The notes under the pieces are model-generated. The model made no database searches and had not been told where the DNA came from. It was given only the letters and a program-made list of their open reading frames with translations. From Floricoccus penangensis (GTDB lineage: Bacteria; Bacillota; Bacilli; Lactobacillales; Streptococcaceae), in contig NZ_MKIQ01000026.1 of the NCBI RefSeq assembly GCF_001832885.1, forward strand, positions 62,001-126,000: a stretch of 64,000 nt of DNA, read 5' to 3'. Positions 30,001-39,401 of the stretch are shown here, piece by piece; the first letter of the stretch is position 1; each line of letters starts with the position of its first letter. Position numbers and translations under genes: made by a program.

Positions 30001-30636
30001 GCTATTCGTGCTTTAGGCGTCGTCAACCTAGATGCTATAATTCAGTATGAGGAAGTAAGCACGCGGTATGATTTCCTTAATACACAAAAAGAAGATTTAC
30101 TCCAGTCTAAGGAAATGCTCCTTACAACAATTTCTGATATGGATGAAGAAGTTAAGGTGCGTTTCAAAACAACTTTCGAAGCCATTCGTGAAAGCTTTAA
30201 AATGACATTCACTCAGATGTTTGGTGGCGGGAATGCTGATTTAGAGCTTACAAGTGACGATTTACTTGAAGCTGGTGTTGAGATAGCTGTTCAACCACCT
30301 GGTAAGAAACTAGCAAGCCTGAACCTGATGAGTGGTGGAGAAAAAGCGCTGACAGCATTAGCTTTATTATTTGCTATATTGCGTGTCAGGACAGTACCAT
30401 TCGTTGTACTCGATGAAGTAGAGGCAGCACTTGATGAAGCTAACGTTAAACGTTTCGGTGACTATATGACACGATTTGATGGAGCCAGTCAGTTTATCGT
30501 TGTAACCCACAGAAAGGGTACAATGGCCGCAGCAGACGTAATGTATGGGGTTACCATGCAAGAGTCAGGGATTTCAAAGATAGTTTCAGTAAAACTTAAA
30601 GATATAGATGAGAAAGTACTTGAGGAGGAAAAATGA
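27091..30636 (+). CDS. smc: Chromosome condensation protein SMC
   Basis: SMC forms the ring-shaped condensin ATPase with ScpA and ScpB and helps separate sister origins. 1181 aa, full length. N-terminal head: VGPNGSGKSNVTESLRWALG near residue 32. Long coiled coils flank a hinge (about 510-670; GGIVGPVADLISFD). The C-terminal head has the LMSGGEKALTALALLFA signature near 1085 and Walker B VVLDEVEAALDEANV near 1108. Coupled to rnc by a 1-bp overlap and to the next gene by a 4-bp overlap, the same order as in streptococci. Confidence 0.98.
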   Translation: MFLKKIEMIGFKSFADRTKIQFDQGITAIVGPNGSGKSNVTESLRWALGEQSAKSLRGAKMPDIIFAGTQNRKALNFAEVIVTFDNEDKYLNSEKEVSITRRLYRNGDSEFLINGKKVRLKDVHDLFTDTGLGRDSFSIISQGKIESIFNSKPEERRAIFEEAAGVLKYKGRKKETESKLNGTQENIDRLDDILYELNTQLVPLKAQRDTALKYQGLEEERVKLELSVVVAQIIKEKISYDEREESLEKIKKELSEIAEKQKKFELTNSSIKDKRQKLEFQKEELQTEVVSLTRLKSDYQGKIELFDSQKNASDKSKAEIEERLKTAEIDEIDYQEKLKEVQISIEENQLQKSVLEKELVALEIEQGKYSDSPEVIMEQLRTDYVDLVNKEAEITNQITRNKAEIDNILRTTREQNENSQQLEEKFAENQRLLEQSKTEVEKSKLDVEGLLDEYKKIASAQSLVSQEFQKAQNEMFDQLDILKNQRAKLTSLENIQANHSNYYQGVKAVLQNADNIGGIVGPVADLISFDSQYATAMEIALGAGAQNVIVEDENSARKAIDYLKKSRQGRATFLPLTSIRERELSQNNINKLQGMNGFIDVALNLVEFEPRIFKALSSLLGTTAIVDTTENASQIAKALNYSVRIVTLDGTLLMPGGSYSGGAGKRNSTTFTVAEIDNLKKSLPQMEEALKTAELKVQELQNKRDSLTAELENIRQAGEMARLASQEKQIKLEQLQKEEEDFKIQLSFISTSKDSLELESLTNKNKELEQELSAIAIKKVKIDGDLSQIRENQADLKLIQDKLQNDIQETRLKLSEVSSELRFSATELSRLERELEDTLAEIKGLTLSLTEPSDLSLEERDNLSNKLVEVEERLESCNRKIIQIKFESEDLQAQLDDLEDENAENINLRQVVGDKRTRLEMELEQSKNYLLSRQSLLTDNYHMSFEEAKDKSTDIEDLKQSEMKLRDLEKAIRALGVVNLDAIIQYEEVSTRYDFLNTQKEDLLQSKEMLLTTISDMDEEVKVRFKTTFEAIRESFKMTFTQMFGGGNADLELTSDDLLEAGVEIAVQPPGKKLASLNLMSGGEKALTALALLFAILRVRTVPFVVLDEVEAALDEANVKRFGDYMTRFDGASQFIVVTHRKGTMAAADVMYGVTMQESGISKIVSVKLKDIDEKVLEEEK

Positions 30637-31430
30637 TAAAATTATTAGCCTTAGACCTAGATGGAACTCTTTTAAATAGTAAAAAGAAAGTTTCGGAGGG
30701 AAATAAAAAAGCCCTTGAAGCAGCTAAAGAAAAAGGAGTTAAAATTGTAATAACAACAGGTCGTCCTCTAATGTCAATTGAGCACCTTCTGTCCGAATTG
30801 AATCTGGTAGATTCAGATGAATATAGTATCACTTTCAACGGTGGTTTAGTTCAAAAGAATACTGGTGAAATTTTGACTAAGGATTCACTTTCGGTAGACG
30901 AACTTAAAGAAATCCATGATGTTACATCAAGTCTTAACTTACCATTGTCAATTGTAAGTGATGACACAGTCTATCAGGTTGATGGATATACGGATTATCA
31001 AAAAATAAATCCAATTCTAAAATACGTTGAGCTTCCAATTGACCAACTCCCTAAAGACAGGATTTATAATAAGGCAATTTGTTGTAAAGAAGTAGATTTC
31101 TTAGATGAAAAAATTAAGGAATTACCTGCTGATCTACTTGAAAAATTTGAAGCATTCAAATCAAGAGACATCATTCTTGAATTTATGCCTAAAGGTGTTG
31201 TAAAATCTACTGGTCTAAATAAATTGATAAATATTTTGGGAATTGATCAGTCAGAAGTAATGGCTATCGGTGATGAAGAAAACGATTTGTCAATGATTGA
31301 TTGGGCAGGCTATGGTATGGCAATGGCAAATGCAGTCCCTGTGGTCAAGGAAAGAGCAAACCATGTCATTCCACTAACAAATGATGAAGATGGAATTGCA
31401 TGGGCAATTGAAAATTATATCTTGAAATAA
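30633..31430 (+). CDS. Cof-type HAD-family phosphatase
   Basis: A 265-aa HAD hydrolase of subclass IIB (Cof type), usually acting on sugar phosphates or similar small molecules. Motif I is ALDLDGTLLNS with the nucleophile Asp8, motif II VITTGRP, motif III the Lys-containing segment near 190, and motif IV IGDEENDLSMI near 211. The ATGA overlap with smc shows co-translation. The substrate is not predictable. Streptococci carry one or two HAD genes at this place between smc and ftsY. Confidence 0.92.
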   Translation: MIKLLALDLDGTLLNSKKKVSEGNKKALEAAKEKGVKIVITTGRPLMSIEHLLSELNLVDSDEYSITFNGGLVQKNTGEILTKDSLSVDELKEIHDVTSSLNLPLSIVSDDTVYQVDGYTDYQKINPILKYVELPIDQLPKDRIYNKAICCKEVDFLDEKIKELPADLLEKFEAFKSRDIILEFMPKGVVKSTGLNKLINILGIDQSEVMAIGDEENDLSMIDWAGYGMAMANAVPVVKERANHVIPLTNDEDGIAWAIENYILK

Positions 31431-31497
31431 GATTCTTTTCCCTATGGGAAAAATAAGACTATATAAGAAATAAAAATAGATTTCGGAGAAAAGTGAT

Positions 31498-32880
31498 ATG
31501 GGTTTATTTGATAGATTATTTGGTAAGAAAAAGAAAGAAGAAAATCAGGAAGAGCTTCAAGCACAACTTCAAGCTGAAGAAATTGCAAAGGAAATTAGTG
31601 AGACAGAAAAATCTGGAGAAGCAGTTCAAGTAATTGAAAATGTGGAAGAAGAACCTAAAGATGGTGAACCTGAAATAAAGGTTGAGAAATCTGAGGGAGA
31701 CATTCCTACAGTTAGAGTAGAAGATATTATTGAAAAAAGTGATATCGAGGAAGAAACGGCACCACAAGTAACTGAAAAGGTGGATGTTTCTCAACCTGTG
31801 GAAGACGATACTGCAGTTGAAGAAGAACCGACAGTTGAAGAGTCAGTGGTTGAAGAAGAAAATATAGAAGAACCAGTAGCTGAAGAGCCAAAGCTTGAAG
31901 TAGAAAATATAGAAGAACTAGCGATTGAAGAAGTAGTACCGGTAAAAACTGAAAAAGAAGTTGAAGAAAAGTACGAAAAATCACTCAAGAAAACAAGTCG
32001 TTCGTTTGGAGATCGTCTGAATGCTCTGATGGCCAACTTTCGTGGTGTTGATGAGGAATTCTTTGAAGATGTTGAAGAAGCACTTATTCTTAGCGATGTA
32101 GGCTATGAATTATCTCTTGAAATTGCAGAAGAATTGCGTGAGGAAGTGCGTCTCAAGAATCCAAGAAAACGTCAAGATGTAAAGAATGTAATTATTGAAA
32201 AGTTAGCTGACACACTTGATGACAATGGATTAAATCACTCTCTTAACTTACAGGATGATGGACTTTCGGTATTTATCTTTGTAGGAGTAAATGGTGTCGG
32301 TAAAACAACTACAATTGGTAAACTTGCAAATCGTTACCGTCTAGAAGGTAAAAAAGTACTCCTTGCTGCGGCAGATACTTTTAGAGCAGGAGCGACAGAT
32401 CAATTAGTTGAATGGGGGCGCCGTAGCCAAGTTCCTGTAGTAGTTGGTCGTGAAGGTGGTGATCCTGCAAGTGTTGTCTTTGATGCTGTAAAAAAAGCAA
32501 AGGATGAGGATTATGATGTTCTTTTAATTGATACTGCAGGAAGACTACAAAATAAGGATCATTTGATGAAGGAACTTGAAAAAATTATTCGTATCATCAA
32601 ACGTGAGCTACCTGATGCGCCACATGAGACTTTATTAGCAGTAGATGCTACAACAGGCCAAAATGCCACACAACAAGCAAAACAATTTTCAGAGGTTGCT
32701 CCTTTAACTGGTATTATTTTGACTAAGTTAGATGGAAGTGCTAAAGGTGGTATTGTCTTTGCTATTGAAAATACTTTAAAGATTCCAGTTAAATTAGTTG
32801 GTCTTGGGGAAGGACTAGATGATTTGGAAGATTTCTCACCGGAAAACTTCGTTGTTGGGGTATTTTCTTCATTAATATAA
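31498..32880 (+). CDS. ftsY: Signal recognition particle receptor FtsY
   Basis: FtsY is the membrane receptor for SRP-bound ribosomes during co-translational insertion. 460 aa: a long acidic, Glu-rich N-terminal A domain (about 15-160, with near-repeats such as VEEEPTVEESVVEEE), then the NG GTPase domain: GVNGVGKTTTIGKLANR near residue 262, AADTFRAGATDQL, DTAGRLQNK near 350 and LTKLDGSAKGG near 408. The RNA partner of SRP (4.5S RNA) is encoded later in this window at 61.8 kb. A 5'-end SKSKD-like basic start (MGLFDRLFGKKKK) fits membrane binding. A terminator follows. Confidence 0.97.
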   Translation: MGLFDRLFGKKKKEENQEELQAQLQAEEIAKEISETEKSGEAVQVIENVEEEPKDGEPEIKVEKSEGDIPTVRVEDIIEKSDIEEETAPQVTEKVDVSQPVEDDTAVEEEPTVEESVVEEENIEEPVAEEPKLEVENIEELAIEEVVPVKTEKEVEEKYEKSLKKTSRSFGDRLNALMANFRGVDEEFFEDVEEALILSDVGYELSLEIAEELREEVRLKNPRKRQDVKNVIIEKLADTLDDNGLNHSLNLQDDGLSVFIFVGVNGVGKTTTIGKLANRYRLEGKKVLLAAADTFRAGATDQLVEWGRRSQVPVVVGREGGDPASVVFDAVKKAKDEDYDVLLIDTAGRLQNKDHLMKELEKIIRIIKRELPDAPHETLLAVDATTGQNATQQAKQFSEVAPLTGIILTKLDGSAKGGIVFAIENTLKIPVKLVGLGEGLDDLEDFSPENFVVGVFSSLI

Positions 32881-32898
32881 AAACTTATAATATAGTGA

Positions 32899-32938
32899 AC
32901 AATCCTAAGTATATAAGATAAATCAGGATTGTTTTTTT
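32899..32938 (+). terminator. Terminator after ftsY
   Basis: Stem ACAATCCT/AGGATTGT with an 18-nt loop and a run of seven to eight T. Confidence 0.85.
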
Positions 32939-33053
32939 ATTTTCTGTTATTTAATGTGTAATTGAAATAAAAAATTGAAAAAAATATTTTATATTTACGG
33001 TTATAAGGACTATAATGAAGCCATATCTTACATATATATGGGAGGAAAAAATA

Positions 33054-34826
33054 ATGTACAGATCAAATGGAAATTATGAAGCTTTTGCAAAACCTAAAAA
33101 ACCTGAAAATGTTGACAATAAATCAGCATATCTTATTGGTTCAGGGTTAGCTTCACTTGCAGCAGCAGCATTTATGGTGCGTGATGGTCAAATGAAGGGA
33201 GAAAATATTCATATTCTAGAAGAACTTCCACTTGCTGGGGGAAGTTTAGATGGTATATATAATCCAGATAGAGGTTTCATTATCCGTGGCGGTCGTGAAA
33301 TGGAAAATCACTTTGAATGTCTTTGGGACTTATTCCGTTCAGTTCCCTCATTAGAAGTTGAAGATGCATCTGTTCTTGATGAATTTTATTGGCTAAATAA
33401 GGAAGATCCTAACTATTCAAAATGTCGTGTGATTGAAAACCGAGGCCAACGAATCCCAACTGATGGTAAATTTACTCTTAGTGATAAATCTGCAGAAGAA
33501 ATGGCGAAACTATTTTTTACCAAAGAAGAAGATTTAAATGATAAAAGAATTACTGATGTATTTTCAGAAGAATTTTTTGAATCAAATTTCTGGATTTATT
33601 GGAGTACAATGTTTGCATTTGAAAAGTGGCATTCAGCAATGGAAATGCGTCGTTACATAATGCGTTTTATTCACCACATTGATGGACTTCCAGACTTATC
33701 TGCGCTTAAATTTACAAAGTACAATCAATATGAATCATTAGTTTTACCTCTTGTATCATACTTGAAATCTCATAACGTTCACTTCCAATATGATACTGCC
33801 GTTAAGAATATTTTAGTTGAACACATTAATGATGAAATTATTGCATCAACATTGGTAGTTGAGCAAGAAGGTAAAGAAAAAAATATTGATTTAACTTCTG
33901 ATGACCTAGTATTTGTCACAAATGGTAGTATCACAGAAAGTACTACATATGGTGATAATGATACACCTGCTCCCGTAACTCATGATTCCGGTGCTAGTTG
34001 GTCATTGTGGGAACATTTGGCTGCTCAAGATAGTAAATTTGGAAAACCAGCTAAATTTTTTAAAAATATTCCTGATGAAAGCTGGCATGTTTCAGCTACT
34101 GCAACAACTTTAGATGATAAAGTTGCTCCTTATATTGAAAAAATTAGCAAGCGTGACCCGTATGCTGGTAAGGTAGTTACAGGAGGTATCGTAACTGCCA
34201 AGGATTCAGGTTGGGTGCTCAGCTATACTTTAAACCGACAACCACACTTTAAAAAACAACCTCATGATCAACTTGTTGTTTGGATTTATGGATTGCTTTC
34301 AGATGAACCAGGTGATTTCATTAAGAAGAAAATAACTGAATGTTCAGGAAATGAGATTGCTCAAGAATGGTTGTACCACATGGGAGTTCCAGTTGAAGAA
34401 ATTCCTGATCTTGCTAAAAATTCAATCAATACAGTACCAGTATATATGCCTTACATAACTTCATACTTTATGCCACGCTCAGAAGGTGATCGTCCACAAG
34501 TCGTTCCTGAAGGCTCTAAAAATTTAGCATTTATTGGAAATTTTGCTGAAACTGAAAGAGATACGGTATTTACAACTGAATACTCTGTACGTACTGCTAT
34601 GGAAGCCGTTTATACTCTTTTAAATGTTGATCGTGGTGTACCAGAAGTATTTGCGTCAGCCTTTGATATTCGCACATTATTGAAATCAACATATCGCTTG
34701 ATGGATGGACAAAAACTAGAAGATATTAAAGTACCTTTCCCAGCTAAAATATTTGAAAAACAATTATGGAAGAAGGTTAAAGGAACTTATTTAGAAGAAC
34801 TACTAAGAGACAGTGGTTTGATATAA
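33054..34826 (+). CDS. ohyA: Oleate hydratase (myosin-cross-reactive antigen family)
   Basis: An FAD-dependent fatty-acid hydratase that adds water to the cis-9 double bond of oleic, linoleic or palmitoleic acid, giving 10-hydroxy fatty acids; in Gram-positives it detoxifies host or plant fatty acids. The 590-aa product has normal length. The FAD-binding [18 protein letters not shown] is near residue 29, followed by GGSLDG and the [14 protein letters not shown] segment that positions the cofactor. The frame is open to 33015, but GGGAGG lies 8 nt before the ATG at 33054 and homologues begin [11 protein letters not shown]. A single-gene unit between terminators. Confidence 0.96.
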   Translation: MYRSNGNYEAFAKPKKPENVDNKSAYLIGSGLASLAAAAFMVRDGQMKGENIHILEELPLAGGSLDGIYNPDRGFIIRGGREMENHFECLWDLFRSVPSLEVEDASVLDEFYWLNKEDPNYSKCRVIENRGQRIPTDGKFTLSDKSAEEMAKLFFTKEEDLNDKRITDVFSEEFFESNFWIYWSTMFAFEKWHSAMEMRRYIMRFIHHIDGLPDLSALKFTKYNQYESLVLPLVSYLKSHNVHFQYDTAVKNILVEHINDEIIASTLVVEQEGKEKNIDLTSDDLVFVTNGSITESTTYGDNDTPAPVTHDSGASWSLWEHLAAQDSKFGKPAKFFKNIPDESWHVSATATTLDDKVAPYIEKISKRDPYAGKVVTGGIVTAKDSGWVLSYTLNRQPHFKKQPHDQLVVWIYGLLSDEPGDFIKKKITECSGNEIAQEWLYHMGVPVEEIPDLAKNSINTVPVYMPYITSYFMPRSEGDRPQVVPEGSKNLAFIGNFAETERDTVFTTEYSVRTAMEAVYTLLNVDRGVPEVFASAFDIRTLLKSTYRLMDGQKLEDIKVPFPAKIFEKQLWKKVKGTYLEELLRDSGLI

Positions 34827-34831
34827 GATGA

Positions 34832-34859
34832 AAGAGCACAATGTTGCTCTTTTCTTTTA
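34832..34859 (+). terminator. Terminator after ohyA
   Basis: Stem AAAGAGCA/TGCTCTTT with a 6-nt loop, then TTCTTTT. Confidence 0.8.
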
Positions 34860-34959
34860 AAGTGGTTCTTAGGTCTTATAGATAAGCGGAAAATATTTCT
34901 GTATAATTAATAATGAATCAATTTTAAAAAACTTAGCTTTTATAAGGTTAGACAATATA

Positions 34960-34976
34960 TTTGACCTTAACTGACC
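34960..34976 (+). promoter_or_regulatory. CtsR operator in the clpP promoter
   Basis: TTTGACC-TTA-ACTGACC matches the reverse orientation of the CtsR heptad repeat (GGTCAAA-N3-GGTCAAA) with one mismatch block. It overlaps the -35 box, so bound CtsR would exclude RNA polymerase. ctsR itself is in this window at 44.2 kb. Confidence 0.8.
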
Positions 34977-34989
34977 AATATTGTAAAAT
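34961..34989 (+). promoter_or_regulatory. Promoter of clpP
   Basis: -35 TTGACC, a 17-bp spacer and -10 TAAAAT. The leader of about 70 nt contains a small hairpin CCTTA/TAAGG. Confidence 0.7.
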
Positions 34990-35064
34990 TAAATAGTAGC
35001 CTTAAATTGATAAGGTAATCAAAGTTAACTTTTTAGAATAAACAAGTATTTTAAAGGAGATAAA

Positions 35065-35661
35065 ATGAATTTAGTTCCAACAGTCATTGAACAATCAAGC
35101 CGCGGAGAACGCGCATATGACATCTATTCTCGTCTTTTGAAAGACCGCATTATTATGCTTACTGGAGAAGTTGAAGATAATATGGCAAATACAGTAATTG
35201 CCCAATTACTTTTCTTAGATGCTCAAGATAGTACTAAAGATATCTATCTTTATGTAAATACACCTGGTGGATCTGTAAGTGCAGGTCTTGCAATTGTTGA
35301 TACAATGAACTTCATCAAGTCTGATGTCCAAACAATTGTTATGGGTATGGCAGCAAGTATGGGTACAATCATTGCTTCAAGTGGTACTAAGGGTAAACGT
35401 TTCATGTTACCACATGCTGAATATATGATTCACCAACCGATGGGTGGTACTGGTGGAGGTACTCAACAAACTGATATGGCCATCGCTGCTGAACATTTAC
35501 TTAAAACACGTAATACTTTAGAAAAGATTCTTGCTGAAAATTCTGGTCAAACTCTTAAGAAGATTAATAAGGATGCTGAACGTGATAACTGGATGAGTGC
35601 CCAAGAAACTCTTGAATATGGCTTCATTGATGAAATCATGGAAAACAACAAATTGAAATAA
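35065..35661 (+). CDS. clpP: ATP-dependent Clp protease proteolytic subunit
   Basis: ClpP forms the tetradecameric serine-protease barrel that works with ClpC (encoded at 44.7 kb), ClpE or ClpX. The 198-aa product carries the catalytic triad at the expected places: Ser in GMAASMGT (near 97), His in MIHQPMGG (near 122) and Asp in [10 protein letters not shown] (near 172). AAAGGAG precedes the ATG. It is controlled by a CtsR box overlapping its -35 and ends at a strong terminator. Confidence 0.98.
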   Translation: MNLVPTVIEQSSRGERAYDIYSRLLKDRIIMLTGEVEDNMANTVIAQLLFLDAQDSTKDIYLYVNTPGGSVSAGLAIVDTMNFIKSDVQTIVMGMAASMGTIIASSGTKGKRFMLPHAEYMIHQPMGGTGGGTQQTDMAIAAEHLLKTRNTLEKILAENSGQTLKKINKDAERDNWMSAQETLEYGFIDEIMENNKLK

Positions 35662-35701
35662 AACTTAGATCTTATTTGATCCCCAAGACCAAATGAGATG
35701 G

Positions 35702-35737
35702 AAAAGGTGTGATTCCCTGGGGAATTGCACCTTTTTG
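35702..35737 (+). terminator. Terminator after clpP
   Basis: A long stem: AAAGGTGTGATTCCC pairs with GGGAATTGCACCTTT with one mismatch, loop TG, followed by a T-run. Confidence 0.9.
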
Positions 35738-35781
35738 TATTCTTTAGAACCAAAAATTTAAAAATATAGTTTAGAAAGCTT

Positions 35782-35868
35782 CATTCAAGGAGATTTCCAA
35801 CTCTAAGCTGTCAATAGGCCTGAATTTCTGAAGAAGAAAATGCAGATAAATTAATGAAATCTTGAATG
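35782..35868 (+). promoter_or_regulatory. Structured leader of the P-type ATPase gene, possible metal riboswitch
   Basis: CATTCAAG (35782-35789) pairs with CTTGAATG (35861-35868), closing an approximately 87-nt element that includes GGAGATTTCC and GCTGTCAATAGGCC. Mn2+-sensing yybP-ykoY riboswitches often precede P-type ATPases of this kind in lactococci and close in a similar way, but I could not match the conserved loops, so the class is only a suggestion. Confidence 0.35.
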
Positions 35869-35896
35869 AGATACCTACTGAAAAGGAGAGATAGAT

Positions 35897-38566
35897 ATGA
35901 AGAAATGGTATAGTGAAAACTTAGATAAAGTCGTTAGTCAACTGGATACAAATGCAGAGGTAGGACTAACAGAAAATCAAGTAAAAGACAGACAAGAAAA
36001 ATATGGTAAAAATATTTTTGAAGTAGAGCAGAAGACAAGTTTATTTAAAAGAATTTTACATCAATTAAGTGATGTATCGACAATTGTTTTGCTGGTGGCG
36101 ACAGCCTTATCATTTTTACTAGCAATCAAGGAAAATGAAGGATTTATTGAACCGATAGTTATCCTAGCAGTCGTTATATTAAACGTTGTCCTTGCAATTA
36201 CACAAGAAGGAAAGGCAGAAAAAGCATTAGATGCCTTAGCTGATATGAATGCACCAAATTGCTTGGTCTTGAGAGACGGTATGCGTATAAGTATTGAAGC
36301 AACCGAATTGGTTCCAGGAGATATTATCATTTTAGAAACTGGTAGTGTTGTTCCAAGTGATGCTAGACTTGTAGAAGCAACAGGTCTTTCCTGTGATGAA
36401 GCTGCTTTGACAGGTGAGAGCGAGCCGGTTGAAAAAGATGCAAGTTTAATTATTGATGGTACGGTAGCCGTTGGTGACCAAAAAAATATGGTGTTTTCAA
36501 GTACAGTAGTGACAGCGGGTCATGGTAAGGCGGTTGTTACTGATACTGGAATGAATACTCAAATGGGACAAATCGCTGGCCACTTAAATAATAGTGAGAA
36601 TTTAAAAACTCCCCTTCAATTAAGATTAAATTCTTTAGGTAGAGTTATTTCGTGGATTGCTATCGGCTCAGCCTTCTTCTTGTTAGCTATAGGTCTACGT
36701 GGTGGTTCTAGTTTTGATGAAATGATTATGGTTGCGATTTCCCTTGCTGTTGCTGCCGTTCCTGAAACACTATCGTTGATTGTAACTCTGTCATTGACAA
36801 ACGGAGTTCAAAAAATGGTTAGTAAGAATGCGTTAATTCGTAAATTGCCAGCAGTTGAGACACTAGGGAATACATCTGTTATTTGTTCAGATAAAACAGG
36901 TACTCTTACTCAAAATAAAATGACAATTCAAGAACTTTGGTTTAATAAGAATCAATCTGTTCTTGCAAAGTCAGAATTTAATGTTGAGGAAGAGAAAATG
37001 TTAAAACAACTAGCTTTAGCTAGTAATGCAAGTATTGAAACAAAAGAAGATGGTCAAATACAGTATATTGGTGATGCCACGGAACTTGCAATCATCAGTT
37101 TATTGAATGACAAGGGATTTGACAAAAAAGATCTTGAAAGCCAATATGAAAAAGTAGCTGAAATTCCTTTTTCGTCCCAAAGAAAAAGAATGACTGTGGT
37201 ATATAAAGAAGATGATGGCTACCTAGTAATTACCAAGGGAGCACTTGACCGTATACCTATTGTGCGTGATGAAAAACAATGGGAAAAGATTTCCGAAGTT
37301 CATGACTCATATGCAGATAAGGCGCTTCGTGTCATTGCACTTGCAGTGAAAAAGGTTAAAGAGATTCCAGAAATGGATAATCTTGAAGCATTGGAAACTG
37401 ATATGGAGTTTGTTGGTTTAATTGGTCTAATTGATCCACCACGCCCAGAAGTTAAAGAAGCGATTGCTAAGGCTAAAAAAGCAGGAATCACAACGGTAAT
37501 GATTACGGGAGACCACGCAGCCACAGCAGCTGCTATTGCAAAAGAGATTGGTATTTTAACTGAAGGTAAGAAAGTTTTAACTGGTTCAGCTTTAGCAGAA
37601 ATTTCAGATGTCGAGTTAAACGATACTGTTAGAAATTACGCAGTGTATGCAAGGGTTTCGCCAGAGGATAAAATTCGGATTGTTGAGGCCTGGCAGGCTC
37701 AAGGTGAGGTTGTTGCTATGACAGGTGATGGAGTAAATGATGCTCCAGCTCTGAAAGCTGCAGATGTTGGTATAGCCATGGGGCAAACTGGTACGGAGGT
37801 AGCAAAAAATGCCTCAGATATGATTTTAACCGATGATAACTTCTCAACAATTGTTGAAGCAGTTGAGGTTGGACGTAATGTTTACGAGAATATAAAAAAG
37901 ACAATCCTCTTCCTTCTAGTATGTAACTTAAGTGAGATATTTATTATGCTCTTTGCTCAAATTGCAGGTTGGGGAATCGTTTTAACACCAGTAATGCTTC
38001 TGCTTATTAACTTACTAGGTGATGGTATTCCAGGCCTACAACTTGCTAACGAGCAATCTGATGAAGATATAATGGCTAAGAAACCTATTAAACGTGATGC
38101 AAGTATTTTTACACCAAGTATGCTCAATATGATTCTAAGACAGACTTTAGTGTGTGCGATTGTATCATTGATTGCCTTTTATGTTGGAGATAGGATGACT
38201 GTCGGAGGTCTTGGTCCAGATTTAGTTTTAGGGGAAACTATGGCATTCTTGACGGTGGGATGGACATCTATTTTACATATTTTTAATGTGCGTAGTAAAG
38301 ATTCGATAAAAAATACATCTATTTCTGCTAATAAACCTTTAGTTTATAGTGCCTTTGCAATGATAGCAGTGTTTGCCTTATTAGTTTTAACACCCATAAG
38401 AGGGATCTTTGGTATGACTAGCATTGCACCAATTCATTGGTTAATAATTGTAGTTCTTTCAATTATTCCAACCATCATTTGTGAGCTTGCAAAAATTTAT
38501 GATAACAATCCTAATGCAATTCACAGAAAGACTTATAATTACATTAAGAAAATTAAAAATAGCTAA
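35897..38566 (+). CDS. Cation-translocating P-type ATPase, Ca2+ type (P2)
   Basis: An 889-aa P2-type ATPase that exports Ca2+ or a similar divalent ion such as Mn2+. In order: N-terminal cation ATPase domain ([13 protein letters not shown]), two helices, actuator domain with TGESEPVEK near 176, helix 4 with the ion-site AAVPETLSL near 290, phosphorylation site [10 protein letters not shown] (Asp near 332), nucleotide domain (TKGALDRIP), [10 protein letters not shown] near 535, hinge [22 protein letters not shown] near 608, then six C-terminal helices. The length is typical of bacterial SERCA-like pumps. GGAGAG precedes the ATG. The upstream leader may sense the metal. Confidence 0.9.
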   Translation: MKKWYSENLDKVVSQLDTNAEVGLTENQVKDRQEKYGKNIFEVEQKTSLFKRILHQLSDVSTIVLLVATALSFLLAIKENEGFIEPIVILAVVILNVVLAITQEGKAEKALDALADMNAPNCLVLRDGMRISIEATELVPGDIIILETGSVVPSDARLVEATGLSCDEAALTGESEPVEKDASLIIDGTVAVGDQKNMVFSSTVVTAGHGKAVVTDTGMNTQMGQIAGHLNNSENLKTPLQLRLNSLGRVISWIAIGSAFFLLAIGLRGGSSFDEMIMVAISLAVAAVPETLSLIVTLSLTNGVQKMVSKNALIRKLPAVETLGNTSVICSDKTGTLTQNKMTIQELWFNKNQSVLAKSEFNVEEEKMLKQLALASNASIETKEDGQIQYIGDATELAIISLLNDKGFDKKDLESQYEKVAEIPFSSQRKRMTVVYKEDDGYLVITKGALDRIPIVRDEKQWEKISEVHDSYADKALRVIALAVKKVKEIPEMDNLEALETDMEFVGLIGLIDPPRPEVKEAIAKAKKAGITTVMITGDHAATAAAIAKEIGILTEGKKVLTGSALAEISDVELNDTVRNYAVYARVSPEDKIRIVEAWQAQGEVVAMTGDGVNDAPALKAADVGIAMGQTGTEVAKNASDMILTDDNFSTIVEAVEVGRNVYENIKKTILFLLVCNLSEIFIMLFAQIAGWGIVLTPVMLLLINLLGDGIPGLQLANEQSDEDIMAKKPIKRDASIFTPSMLNMILRQTLVCAIVSLIAFYVGDRMTVGGLGPDLVLGETMAFLTVGWTSILHIFNVRSKDSIKNTSISANKPLVYSAFAMIAVFALLVLTPIRGIFGMTSIAPIHWLIIVVLSIIPTIICELAKIYDNNPNAIHRKTYNYIKKIKNS

Positions 38567-38596
38567 AAGTAGTCTGTTTAGGACTGCTTTTACTTA
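38565..38596 (+). terminator. Terminator after the P-type ATPase
   Basis: AAAAGTAGTC pairs with GACTGCTTTT (one T-G pair) around a 7-nt loop; the downstream arm is T-rich. It starts in the stop codon of the gene. Confidence 0.75.
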
Positions 38597-38658
38597 TTTT
38601 AATGTTTCTAACTTATGGAACTGAAATATTTCTTTTGCAATTTTTTATCGCAAAGTAC

Positions 38659-38686
38659 TTGCAATGGAGCAAATTTATGATAAAAT
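38659..38686 (+). promoter_or_regulatory. Promoter of rpmB
   Basis: -35 TTGCAA, a 16-bp spacer and an extended -10 (TGATAAAAT). Confidence 0.65.
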
Positions 38687-38737
38687 AGGCTAGTATGTTA
38701 TCTATGATTAACGAAAAAATAAATAGGAGATATAAAG

Positions 38738-38926
38738 ATGGCTAAAGTATGTTACTTTACAGGTCGTAAGACTGTATCAGGAAACAACCGTTCACACGCT
38801 ATGAATAAAACTAAACGTCAAGTAAAACCTAACTTACAAAAAGTTACAGTTCTTATTGATGGAAAACCTAAAAAAGTTTGGGCTTCAGCTCGTGCACTTA
38901 AATCAGGTAAAGTTGAACGTATCTAA
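38738..38926 (+). CDS. rpmB: 50S ribosomal protein L28
   Basis: A 62-aa basic ribosomal protein. [20 protein letters not shown] is the canonical L28 start, with Lys/Arg-rich continuation ([13 protein letters not shown]) and a typical C-terminus ([12 protein letters not shown]). Only one of the Cys residues of the zinc-ribbon type is present (C5), so this is the zinc-free form. AGGAGA precedes the ATG. It is transcribed alone, between its own promoter and terminator. Confidence 0.97.
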   Translation: MAKVCYFTGRKTVSGNNRSHAMNKTKRQVKPNLQKVTVLIDGKPKKVWASARALKSGKVERI

Positions 38927-38949
38927 TTATTATTGATTAATCAATAGAA

Positions 38950-38983
38950 TAAAAAGTCCGTCGTGTTTAGTCACGGCTTTTTT
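38950..38983 (+). terminator. Terminator after rpmB
   Basis: AAAAAG-CCGT pairs with ACGG-CTTTTTT around TCGTGTTTAGTC-like loop bases; A- and T-runs on both sides make it potentially bidirectional. Confidence 0.85.
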
Positions 38984-39037
38984 ATTTTTTGAAATTATGG
39001 TACACTTATTACGATTAAATTCTAAGGAGCAGAAAAA

Positions 39038-39400
39038 ATGGCTGTTACTATTAATACAAAAAACGGTTATGTTGAAATTGATAATGACGTGATTTCAACA
39101 GTCGTAGGTGCAAGTACAACTGAGATTTTCGGTGTAGTTGGTATGACAAGCCAACGAGCTGTTAAAGATAGCTTCAAAGTCATTTTACGTCAAGAAAATT
39201 ACTCAAAAGGTGTAGTCGTTTCGAATGATGAAACTGGAGTTATTGTTGATGTATATGTTGTTGTAAGCTATGGAGTTAAGATAAATGAAGTTGCAAAAAA
39301 CATTCAAGAACGAGTTAAATTTAATTTAGAAAATCAACTAGGTATAGTTGCAAGTACAGTAAATGTTTTTGTGCAGGATGTGAAGGTGGTATCTGAGTAA
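39038..39400 (+). CDS. Asp23/Gls24 family protein (YloU type)
   Basis: A 120-aa Asp23/Gls24 domain protein. The hydrophobic strand-loop pattern VEIDNDVISTVVGASTTEI and VIVDVYVVVSYGVKI are characteristic, and the C-terminal NVFVQDVKVV ends the fold. Its role is not known precisely; in many Firmicutes it is the fixed upstream partner of the fatty-acid kinase gene, and here the two are separated by 1 bp. AAGGAG precedes the ATG. Confidence 0.9.
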   Translation: MAVTINTKNGYVEIDNDVISTVVGASTTEIFGVVGMTSQRAVKDSFKVILRQENYSKGVVVSNDETGVIVDVYVVVSYGVKINEVAKNIQERVKFNLENQLGIVASTVNVFVQDVKVVSE

Positions 39401-39401
39401 A

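Noticed and set aside
31516-32036. Minus-strand frames opposite the 5' part of ftsY
   Set aside because: They are mirror translations of the Glu-rich low-complexity A domain (runs of Phe/Leu/Ser) and have no independent support.
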